Source: Leuctra nigra
Taxonomy: Eukaryota; Arthropoda; Insecta; Plecoptera; Leuctridae
DNA: 64,000 bases
NCBI GenBank assembly: GCA_934045905.1
Contig: OW203764.1
Location: 26,524,954 to 26,588,953 of the forward strand
Direction of reading: 5' to 3'
The first letter of the stretch is position 1. The number at the start of each line of letters is the position of its first letter. Below the pieces are notes generated by a model, which worked only from the letters and a program-made list of their open reading frames with translations, was not told the DNA's origin and made no database searches. Positions 50,501 through 62,500 of this stretch are shown in pieces. The position numbers and the translations under genes are program-made.

Positions 50501-53500
50501 GAAACTAATCAGAAACTGGAAAACAATTCTTCTTTGAGACTACGTATTATAAATAAATGGTTCACTAGGTATAATAAACGCTTTGAGGCAAGTTTGAGTA
50601 GGTATTAACAAAAAGAAATGCTTTTTTCTCGAGACCACCGAAAAAATGTTTTTCAATATAATTCAAATGTTCCATTGTCATTCATTACATTTGGTTAAAT
50701 TTGAGGAAATCCACAGCATTTCAAATGTTTCTTTGGAGGTGAGAAGGTACACTCGGCCAAACAAAAATTGAACGTTGACTAAATTTGAATGACTGCTGGT
50801 CATGTCCCATTACCAATCAAAGCTAGTTATTATCATTGAAATGTGAGGTCACCTACTAGAGTGAGACAATGAGATCGATTAGACTGATGGTGCGATCTTA
50901 CCTACATTTATCAGCCTATCAGATTTATTGAACGTTCAATTTTTGTTTGGCCAAGTGTACATAAACCATACATTCCGCTTCAACTTCGTACTTTTTCACT
51001 TAAATCGTGTGTTTTTACACCTATATTTCACAAGTTCTTGGAAGTAGTATTTCGGGGAAGGGTTGCCCCATTTTTACGCCACTGACAAGTGTTACTGTCA
51101 TACAAATAGTATCTCTATATTACAACAGAAAATCATGGGTGGGAGATATGATAATTTTAAATGATACAATAACCGGATGGAGAGACAATAAAGACAGTTT
51201 GCACACAGATAGGTATAATGCAAATATTATGCTTGCATTTCTATGCTTGCAAGAGTAGCGAAGCCCACCGAAACATCTTTGGCTCTGCTCTATCCATGGG
51301 CTCCAGCACAGAATAAATAATTGCAACATATTACACCCATCTGGTCTAACCGTTGATAATACGATTTTGTAAAGAACACCAAGTAGGTTTAACAGTTTGC
51401 GGCCAACCATTAATCTATCCCTGGGGAAATAATCCTAGAGCTCTTAACTTTCTACTGGGCAATTAACGCGGTTGAAATATTAACAAGGCTCGTTGAAACA
51501 TATTTGATTGGGGTGGAAGAAAGGAAGGAAAAGGTTTCCCTGAATTTATGTTGTGTGGGGGAGAGAAATAAGAGAGTGAGATAATAGATCACTCTTCCTC
51601 GGCAATTCTTTGTTTCATTTCTTCATGGAAACTTTTCTCTTAGCGTGCTTTATTAACGGGGAGTGTGCTGCCCATTAAGCTGGGATCCTACATCACATCT
51701 CGCAAACTCTTTACTTAAATAATTAACGGCTAATTACAACAACCAATGGGGTTTCATAAAAAGAATTTAATTTCTTTTTCGTAGTTTTAACGGGAATAAG
51801 TTGAGCAAGTATCTTCATTCAAATCTTATCGCGGCAAATTAATGTGCTAGGGTATAATTAAGTAAGATGTGACGACAGATTGTTACAAAATCACTTACCT
51901 ATCTAGTAATGTGTTTGGTTACACAAAATGCTATACAATATACATATAAATAAAGTTTGGCACAGTAATGTTAGGGTATTAATATAAGGTACAGTGTAAG
52001 GTGGCTGCATAGACGACCTAGCATTTGTTACGTGCTTACACAAAATGCTACCATGTATAAGGAATCTACATTATTTAAATATTGTCACGAATATTTATGC
52101 AGTTGGCTTTGCTTAAACTGCAATGCAACACCAACATGCAAACACAAGCGAGAGAAAGGAAATAGGAAAAGGGGAAAGATCTTGGCGAGTATGGAATGTT
52201 ATTTTGTTTGATTTGAAACCTAGGGGCAGAAATATCCCAGTCCATGTTATATCAGTTATATTGTTGAATACAAAAATATCACACTATAAAAACCACTTGA
52301 CTTTCCACACTGTATGTCTGAATCTGTTCAATTTTTTATTTTTTTTTTATTTATGGAAGATTTAACATTGGCGAGAGGAAGTTTTAATACCAACTATTTA
52401 TTTCCTGCAGTTTATCTAGTGGAGCGGTCGCTCCACTCAGCCAAGTCGTACTATACACTCACAGTCACTCAATACCGTAAATGCCTATATAAACTGAGGA
52501 GCAGACCAACCACTTTTACTGTAAGCAATAACATGGCATTTTCGGCCTACTGGATCTCAAAATTGGGAAATCTCACATTGTTGCGAAATATCTAAATTTC
52601 GAGCTATAGCCCACCCCACTATATATACCAAATTTGGGAACAATAGGTTATGCTGTTTGCGTGCTAGTGGGCCGTGAAACCCGTGAAATTACACCCCTTC
52701 TTAAAGGTATCTGATTATTATTATTATTATAATAATGATTCTGATATCAGGCAACCCCGCTGTCACCGCCACAGCTTAAACGGCTGAACCGATCGATCTA
52801 AAATTTTTACCACATGTGCACTTTTGGCGTCTGATGATACCTTGCCTCTTGTGATTTTTTGTGCCGCCATTTTGAAACCGGATGTGACGTCATATCTAGA
52901 AAACAGCTGGACCGATCGGAACGAAATTTTCGCCATTCGATTCAGATGGTCATCTTTGTGGAATATCCATAGACAAAAAATTATTTTCTTATTTTCTAAA
53001 CCGGAAGTGACGTCATAAATACGCAATATTTCACTTATTTCAACAAATTATACTTAAAATACGTACATAATTAACTTACATTGTAAATGAGACAATACAA
53101 TTTATAAATTCAAGGTTGCAGTGTTCTCGACCGCCATTTCTGAAACCGGAAGTGACGTCATATATCTAAAACGCCTGTACCGATTGCAACTGAACTAGCT
53201 CCTGCGTATTCATTCTACTATTTATTTGAAAAATCAATTGGGAAAAATGAATAAACAAATTAACGGTACCGGAAATGGCGGCAGGAACCACTAAATGAAA
53301 CCGGAAGTGACGTCATATATTACAAACGGCATGACCGATTTTACGGAAATATAGGGATTATGAATTCAGATGGTCGTTCATGAAGTATCAACTAGATAAA
53401 ACTAGATTGTATTCTTATTACCTATACCGGAAATGACGTCATAAATATGATGATTGATGAATTACGTCATAAATATGTTAAATGACATTAAATTCACCAC

Positions 53501-56500
53501 TTTATACTTTTAAATAGATATAAGTAAACGTACATTGTGAATAATTATAAATTCAAGGTTGCAGTGTTCTCGGCCGCCATTTTTAAAACCGGAAGTGACG
53601 TCATGTATCAAAAACGGCTGTACTGATTGCAACCAAATTTGCGAAATGTGTAGGTCTAATAATTATGAATTAAAGACGACATTATTTTCGGCCGCCATTG
53701 TTAAAACCGGAAGCGACGTCATATATCGAAAACGGCTGTACCGATTGGAACTAAATTGTGTAAATATGTAGGACATAAGAATATTGATTATGAATTTAAG
53801 ACGACATTATTTTCGGCCGCCATTGTTAAAACCGGAAGTGACGTCATATATCGAAAACGGCTGAACCAATTGCAACCAAATTTTAGAAATGTGTAGGACT
53901 AATAATTATGAATTAAAGACGACATTATTTTCGGCCGCCATTGTTAAAACCGGAAGTGACGTCATTTATCGAAAACGTCTGTACCGATTGCAACCAAATT
54001 ATGCAATTATGTAGGACTTATTATTATGAATTTAAGACGACATTATTTTCGACCGCCATTTCAAAACCGGAAGTGACGTCATATATAGAAAACGGCTGTA
54101 CCAATTGCAACCAAATTTTGGAAATGTGTAGGACTAATAATTATGAATTAAAGACGACATTATTTTCGGCCGCCATTGTTAAAACATGAATTTACGTCAT
54201 ATATCGAAAACGGCTGTACCGATTGCAACCAAATTTTGGAAATATGTAGGACTAATAATTATGAATTCAAGAAGACATTATTTTCGGCCGCCATTTCAAA
54301 ACCGGAAGTGACGTTATATATCGAAAACGGCTAAACCGATTGTTATCAAATTATGTAATTTTGTAGGACTTCTAATTATGATTTCAAGAAGACATTATTT
54401 TCGGCCCCTATTTCAAAAACGGAAGTGACGTCAAATATCGAAAACGGCTGGACCGATTGTAACGAAACCTAAGCTATTTTTTTTGGATAATCATTTTAAT
54501 CTTTTACCAAACGCAACTTTTCTTAGTACCTATCCAAATCGGTTGAGGCGTATTTTTTTAAAGAAATTAGTCCTTGCTCGGACATGTGCTACAAGCTGTA
54601 TGAATAAACTAACAAAAGAAGTGATATCCCAGAAAAAAACACTCCGTGTAAAAAAGGCAGCCAAGTCTCTTTACTTCAAAAAAATTCAACACTGAAAAGG
54701 AGTGATATCAAAAAAGGAGCCAAGTCAATGACATTTCCAAATATTTAATCGTATTTTTTAAATAAAAGAATAAACACCGAGAAATACTTTACAAAAGGAC
54801 TTGGCGCATCGTTTTTTTAAAGACATTTTTCTATTCATAAGCATATGCCATTTATAAACAACCGTCATTAAGAATTTTTAGAATAATAGGGAAACATCTT
54901 TCAATTACTTATTACACATACCTACTGTAAAATATTTTCTCTTTGAATATATACGCGATGAAACTGTTGCCTATGTTTTCTATAAATACACAATAGTTAT
55001 CTTCGTAATATTGTTTCGTGGCAGCATATTAATTAGGTAAGTCTAATGCGTTAATCCTTCTCATCATGAAATAAATTTCTACTGCATTTTATAGCAATAC
55101 ATTTCACAAAGTACACAGTGAAGTCACATTGTATTTCTATTAAAAAAAATAACTTTATACACTTGACACTTCAAAAATATATAATAGTGTTCCATAGATA
55201 GTAAGTAATTATTTGACAACGTTTCATGATTTCCTTCAGTCAAGATCAAATTATGAAAAGATTCCCTTCTAATATCACCATATTAACAGTAGGTACTGCA
55301 AGAATATGTATGAGCCCACTTCCAATTGTTATTTAATTCTTCCATCCTTATATAACTTATCTATTACAGCATGAAATCTTTCTTCTATCGCCATTGACAA
55401 AACTATAAAATAGCCATTATTGAGCGAGCGAAGCGAGCGACTCCATTTGGCTCTTTTAGCACGGACCTCTGTTTTTTTTTTTGTTTTTTTTTTTGTTTTT
55501 GTTTTTGTATGCTAAAGGAAGCAATGGAAGTCGCACCGTTTCACCGATCGACCTGAAATTTTGCACACATGTAAAGACAACCTTCTCTGTTTGCAGACCC
55601 AATTTTTTTTTGAAATCCATCCATTGGTTCATTGTTAAAATAAGTATCTCCTGATAGCCTAAAAAATGAAAATGGTCTTCGAGAAATGTGATCAAACTCA
55701 TATTTAGCATGGTCAGTAAGACCAACAATGTCACTTATTTAACAAATTTTCAGCCGAATCTGTCAAGAAAGTATGCACTTATTGACATTTTTAATAGCTG
55801 TCAGAAATGAAACATTGAAAATGAATGTCTTTCCAATGCAACTGAATCTGATTTGCTTTAGGTACAAGAGTGTTTTGATGGTATGTACAGTTTTTTAGTG
55901 AAAAGCAGATATTTTTATGTTTATTGAGTTGATCAAATTTGAATAATTCAATTTGGATCATAGTTTCCAACAAATCATTTCGAGTTTTTAAGGACCTTGA
56001 TTGTCTTTTCGTCAATTCGTAGTTCTAATGGCCGTGCCTCCCGTGTTTCTACTTGGCTGATTTTGCATCCAGGAGGGATTAGAAACATAAGCTCACATTT
56101 CAATAATATCATTGAGTGGCGTTTGTTCTCTTCTAGCGTTCACACGTCATTCCAAATCTCTCCTGCATTTTGCTTCTTTTCGTTGATAATTTTGGCAATT
56201 TGGTGTACTTTGTGAAGGTATTAGTAAAATTTAATCGCTTTTAAAGCATAGATATTAGGTATCTACAGTTTTTGTCCAGGGGATTGATTATTTCAAATTA
56301 TTTTCTTCTTGGAAACGTTGGATTTATTCCGTTTCTGAGCTTCTGTCTAGCCTGACATTTCCTTGAAGGTTGCTATTTTTTTTTGAAAGTTTTGATTCAT
56401 TCAGTTCAAAACATTACGTTGTCTTATTTTAATTGTGGAACGTTGGATTCATTCCGTTTCTAAACTAGGTAGTTACTATTTTACCTGATCCGTTTTTTGT

Positions 56501-59500
56501 GTGGAACTTTGATTCCTTTCGCTTATTAGTTGAAAGGTGATTACTTTATTTTCATATTTGCGAAGTTTTGTTCAAGATTCATTTCGTAACATTACGACAT
56601 TGAATACATTACGTCTTTGAGCACACATTTCGTGCATTTCAAACATTGATCACACAAATATTATTGTACTTTAATTAGGTAGGTACTCTACTTCTTACTT
56701 TTTCATTACCTATCATATCCCTATTTAAACATGCCGAAAAATGGAAAGACTTCTGCTAGAATGAAAGCCATAAAGGCGAAAAAGCGTCTGCGTGAAATTG
56801 AAGATCAAGAAACTGACGAAGCTAAATCTAAAAGGTTGAAACAAAATGTCGTTAATAATAAAGCATCAAGGAGCAAAGAGACCCCCGACCAGACTGCTGC
56901 AAGGAGATACTCAAACAATCAACGCAATACCCGCTCTCGTGCAGCGGGTATTGCCGATTGACCGACCAACTAAAAACTTCGCATGGTAATTGGTAGCAAC
57001 ATTTAAGGTATTTTTGCCAATTTTCAGTCTAATTTGTAGTTATTTTCAAAAGTTTTTGTAATTTTAGGGACATTTTGTGTGTTGGCTGTCAAATTCACGG
57101 CGACTTCGAATCTTCAGTTCAAGGCAGGGTAGTTAGAGCAGAAAGTTTCAAACGAAATGAAACTAATAATGACCGTTTAACAGATTGATCTGATATTGTG
57201 TCCACAGTAATATCATATCATATGAGTGGTCCCAGGTATATTGTTTGAAAGATATCCTGTGATTTTTGAAACTTAACAAGGAACCGTTCAATCAAAGGTT
57301 TAATCGATCAACTTAAAACTTAGCAAGGTTATTGGGACCAATATTTTTGAAAATTTTGGAGATATTTATACAAGTCTGTGACGAAATTCAAGAATTATTG
57401 GCTTTTAATGACATTTTCGATAAACATAATTTCGGTTCGAGGTGTTGCGTGTATCCGTGCTCGCTCATCAACGCGTTACTCAGAGCGTTTTCCTAGTTAA
57501 AAGTAGCTTGATTAATAGATTCTGGCTCTAATAGAAAGAGGAAAATGTACCTACCTATTTGTAAATTTCTTTCTACTTTTAGGATAGAATGATGTCTTTA
57601 AAAAAACGATGCGCCAAGTCCTTTTGTAAAGTATTTCTCGGTGTTTATTCTTTTATTTCAAAAATACGATTAAATATTTGGAAATGTCATTGACTTGGCT
57701 CCTTTTTTGATATCACTCCTTTTCAGTGTTGAATTTTTTTGAAGTAAAGAGACTTGGCTGCCGTTTTTACACGGAGTGTTTTTTTCTGGGATGTCATTAT
57801 ATTTGAAGAACTAGCGCAATCTCAGCTATAGATTGAAATCAGAAGAGTTCTGACAGTGCATTGATATTCTTAGGTCCAATCACTTTTTTAGATTGCTGCA
57901 GAAGAAAGGATGATGGGCTATTTGGATATAAACAGGGACTGGAACCCAAATGAATAACGGTTCCGGTTCCAAGTTTTTAAAAATATCGGTTCCGGTTCCT
58001 GGAAAAAATAAAATAACGGTTCTGATTCCGGTTACATTTCGGTTCCATACGGGTTCCAAACGGTTCAATCAAATTCAGACAATAGGTAATTAAAATAATT
58101 TTTTAAAATCTACTTTTGGGAACTTACATTCATACTCAGAAAGTCTAAAATTAGTTTGACTCAATGATCATTTATTTGAAAAATTGTGAATGGTAGTAAA
58201 TAATATCAGATTTGAAAGGAAATGAAGTAAAAATTCAACGAAATTAATCATTTGAAGAACCCTTATAGAACCGTTATGGAACCCAAATAATGTTTAATAT
58301 TAATAAGGGTTCCGGTTCCACCTAAAAAAATAATATGGGTTCCGATTCCGGTTCCGGTTCCTATAAAAATAACGGTTCTTTTCGGTTCCAGTACCGGTTC
58401 CAGTCCCTGGATATAAATAATACAAATTTGCAACATTTTCAATAATTCTTGCAAATTCTAATAGATTGTTATCAAGGTAGGTAACACAATTAAGCTTCTC
58501 AATAATAGTTCAAAATTACGATTTGATGAGGTAATGAAATATTCTTATAATTTCCTTTAAAATGAGATTTTCGATAGAGGAAGGAAGGAACCCAATAGCC
58601 ATGCATCCTCTTGCTAACCCTCTCAACTCAAGAGATACCACTCATCTCAATTCAAGCACAAACTTTTCTCAACTTTGCAGATTCTTCCCACATAGTCCCT
58701 ACTGATGTCCTAAACTTGTTCCCGAAGTTCTAGAACTTATTTACTAGGTACTATTTCTGAAGACTTTACAAACTATAAACCCTTCCTGAATATATTCATA
58801 TTCTATCTCCATCTTACTCTATCTTCCATTGTGTTCACACTTCACCTGCATGAAAGGGCTGTTTAATAGGCTTTGAATAATGAGGGAAACTGTTCCATTA
58901 TAAGATAATGAAATGTGTAGGCCCACTGTGCCCTGACAGAGATTATCAATCTGTTTTTAAATATCTCTTAATGCAGTTTTCCAATTATGTGTGTAATATG
59001 AGCATGTTTTCACACTTCTTTGTTTGTGCAGTAGACTGCTAATTGCTATGAGGATTTCATGAATCATGTATTTTCATACTTTATGATCTACCATTTTATC
59101 TAACTAGATAAAAACACAAACTATTGGATATGAATTAAAAATACATTAAAAACAACACCCTGAGTGCTGGTGTTGTTTTTAATGTATTTTTAATTCATAC
59201 CATTGTTATGTCCAATAGTTTGTGAGTTTTTATCAACATTGACTTGGTATATTATTCTTCCTTTTATTACTACTAACTAGTAGTTACAACATACATCACT
59301 GCTATTTCTGAAAACTTCATCACTGCTGAAAACAGTACCTTATGCGGTCCAATCTTTTTAAAACAGCTGCCCAGAAGCATTCATCATAAGTAAACTTAGT
59401 ATTGCAACAATAACAATAGGTAGGTACACTTGGCCAAACAAAACTTGAACGTTCAATAAATCTGATAGGCTGATAAATGTAAGATCGCACCATCAGAAGT

Positions 59501-62500
59501 CAGTATAAGCGATCTCATTGTCTCACTCTATTAGGTGACCTCACATTTCAATGATAATAACTAGCTTTGATTGGTTATGGGACATGACCAGCAGTCATTC
59601 AAATTTGGTCAACGTTCAAGTTTTGTTTGGCCGAGTGTACACTCGACAATTCATAAAACGGTATTTGAAAGAAATGGATTGTCTAAAAAAATGTGATAAC
59701 ATCATCTGATGAAGTCAATACTTACTCGTCATCTACATCTGGTAGGTGAGCTCTCATTTCATTGATAATAACAATGATTGATTGTCAAGGAACCTGACCA
59801 TCAGCCAATCTGTTTCGTACAAATACCGTTTTATGAATTGTCAAGTGTACCTATGTATATGGAAAAAAAATAATAAAAAATTAATATTATTTGAGTAAGT
59901 TCACTATATATGTACACAATGGCCTACTGTGCCCCAGTCTCCCCTACTAGTCAATATTATTGTAAGATACAGTTAATGACACTGACAATAGTCTGAAAAC
60001 AACATTCATGGGGCCTGGGGGGCCTATTCTAGACCAAAAACGAAATCATTCGGCCTGGAATCATTTCACGGAGCTATTTATAAGGATAACATTGATCTGA
60101 AATAATTCCAGGCCGGAATGATTTCGTTTTCATTCTAGAATAGGCCCCCTTAGCTTGCAACATGCTTCTAGTATTTATCTCTTTATGAACAAATAGAACC
60201 ACAGAGATGTCACCATTGTTCTTCCCTCTCTGCTCCAGATAAGCTTTGGTGTAAACAGTCATTAATAACTGCAGTGATACCTTCAATTCACTCCTTCAGC
60301 CCATATTAGATAATATTTGAATTCTAGTTGTTAGTTGGTATGAAGTAATTTCACTGCCATATTGAAATTGCAACTAACAAACCAATAACACTAACAACAA
60401 TTCAGTGAAATGATTTCAGACCAAAATTAATTAAAAAAGTGAAGATGACAACGCAAATAGCGCACAACTACAGCAGACAACGACTCTCCTCCCAGATATT
60501 CAGAAGTTATGAACTCACCCGCTGGGCAGAAGCGGCTCTCCGGTCCATCGAAGATGGCCAAGTTCGTGTTGACGGGCACAGAGTCGTCCTTGAGCGTGAG
60601 GTGAGCAGGTTGATCTCCCTCGTGGTTGGTGCCGGTCAGCGACACGGAGGTCAACAAGTCGAAGCTGATCTGACCGTCGGGCTTGGGGTAGTCAATCGGC
60701 GTGCTCTCGGCGGCAGGTTTCAGTCGGGTGTGATCGGCAGCTGATCAAACAGTTTACATTAGGTACAACACGCAGCAAAGACAAGTGTAGATCAGTCATG
60801 TACTAACCAGTGAGATAGTCATAAATACTTAGAAATAAATTAATTACGATATAATTTTTGACTAGAAAAGTAACATTAGAGTTGTGAAAAAGACTATGCC
60901 TGCTATAATTAGTGTTTCTCTTTTCACAATAAACTAGAGCTTATTGTAAAATCATTTGGAAAAAAGATTTCTCAATGATTTTGATTTCCAAGATATGGTC
61001 TTAGGTATATTGTGAGAGGCAACAGAGCACAGTTAGCTGTGTTCTTCTAAACTAGTAGACAAAGTATTAAGATATGTAGGTACTACCTAAATACAAATAC
61101 CTATTCATTAAGAGGAAATACAAATACATTTATAACTTATTCTTAGTGTAGTAATGCTTTTGAACCTATAACTTTTGAACTATCTCGGCTTGACCTGGCA
61201 ATATCTTGGTGACAAGTCTTGAACTACATAGTGATGGTATCTGAATAATATTGATTTTTGACATAAAGCTTCCAATTTCATGTACCTATAGGCAGACTTG
61301 GGTAGTAACGTAACGAAAGTAACGCGTTACTGTACCGAAATTACTTTTTTGAGTAACGAGCCAGTAATTTCATTACATTTTTTTCCAAGTAATAAGTAAT
61401 ATAATCTCACTACTTTTATCAGAGTAATTTGACGTTTGTAACGCGTTACCGTGAGCCTCGCCCACATTTTCCCGCTTGTATGTAATTTTCAAAAATATGG
61501 ACAGATAACAACACTCAGCAGGCTTATTTTTGAATTTCCACTACGCAAGTCACACAAAGTACAATATAATGGCAATAAATTGTCAAACGGAAAAGGCTTA
61601 AAAAGGCTTTGCTCTTATTGTGTCTTCTCAAACACTCTTATTTTTTATCCCCTTCCAATAATTTTCGCTTTGGTTAAAAATTAGGGAAAAAGTAATTTTT
61701 GAGAGTAATTTCACTTCTTTTTGTCTTAAAAAGTAAAGTAATTTCATTACATTTCTGAAGTAGTAATTTACCAGTAATTTTATTACATTTTTTTCCAAGT
61801 AATAAGTAATATAATCTCACTACTTTTAAAAAGTAATTTACCCAAGTCTGCCTATAGGTAGGTACTACCACAGTTATTTAGTCCTTAGACTCACACACAC
61901 ACACACACACACACATCACACACATGATGTGATAAGATGTGATTGACTCAGCTGGAACACAATCTTACCTCCATGGCTAAGGGTCCAGGGTTCGACCCCC
62001 TGCAGCGTAATGGACGCTCCGGAGTACATCACTCCCCCGAACAGTCCAAGCGGAGTGTGGAACGAAGGTCGACAATTCCTCACTTTCTTCAACTCGGACC
62101 AGATCCAGCTGTTCTTGATCTTCTCCTCGTAGGCCTTGGGTTCGAGACCCTTCGTAGGCGAGACGAGACTCGCATCCGTCACGACTTCGAAAGCGCTCTC
62201 CGCTGCGAGCATGCCGCTCTTCATCGCGTTGTGCGTTCCCTTGATCTTCGGCACGTTGAGAAAGCCGGCGCTGCAGCCAACCAAGCAACCCCCTGGGAAC
62301 GTGAGCTTGGGGATCGATTGGAATCCGCCCTCCGACAACGCACGAGCTCCGTACGCTATACGCTTGCCGCCTTCGAATGTCGGTTTCACCGCAGGGTGGT
62401 GCTTGAATCGTTGGAACTCTCTGAAGGGACTGATGTATGGGTTTGTGTAATCGAGTCCGACGACAAAACCGACTGCGACTAACGGTGTCGGCTCGTTCAA

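Larger units (their letters stand above)
52416..57791 (-). mobile_element. Helitron-like element, copy B (large)
   Basis: This 5.38-kb relative of copy A lies in ETFDH intron 3. Reading the minus strand it starts TCCCAG (57791-57786) and ends CTAG (52419-52416), preceded by the same hairpin. The fold-back arms (54627-54842, 57583-57791) flank about 2.7 kb, against 0.7 kb in copy A. That interior contains an open frame at 56731-56961 and a nested copy of dispersed repeat R near 57290-57496. The unique block next to the hairpin (52440-52850) and the ETS/CRE array (52878-54433) match copy A but with many more units. The open frame runs against the Helitron-like polarity, which weighs against a standard Rep/helicase layout. 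The element is seen directly; its class is inferred. Confidence 0.6.
60741..61968 (-). other. ETFDH: ETFDH intron 2
   Basis: This 1228-bp GT-AG intron holds a hAT-type MITE (61293-61850) and an (AC)n microsatellite (61892-61915). Confidence 0.85.

Noticed and set aside
53559..54189. Frames reading [18 protein letters not shown] repeatedly
   Set aside because: Translation of the roughly 118-bp DNA repeat, which is not a multiple of 3 and breaks frame at each unit.
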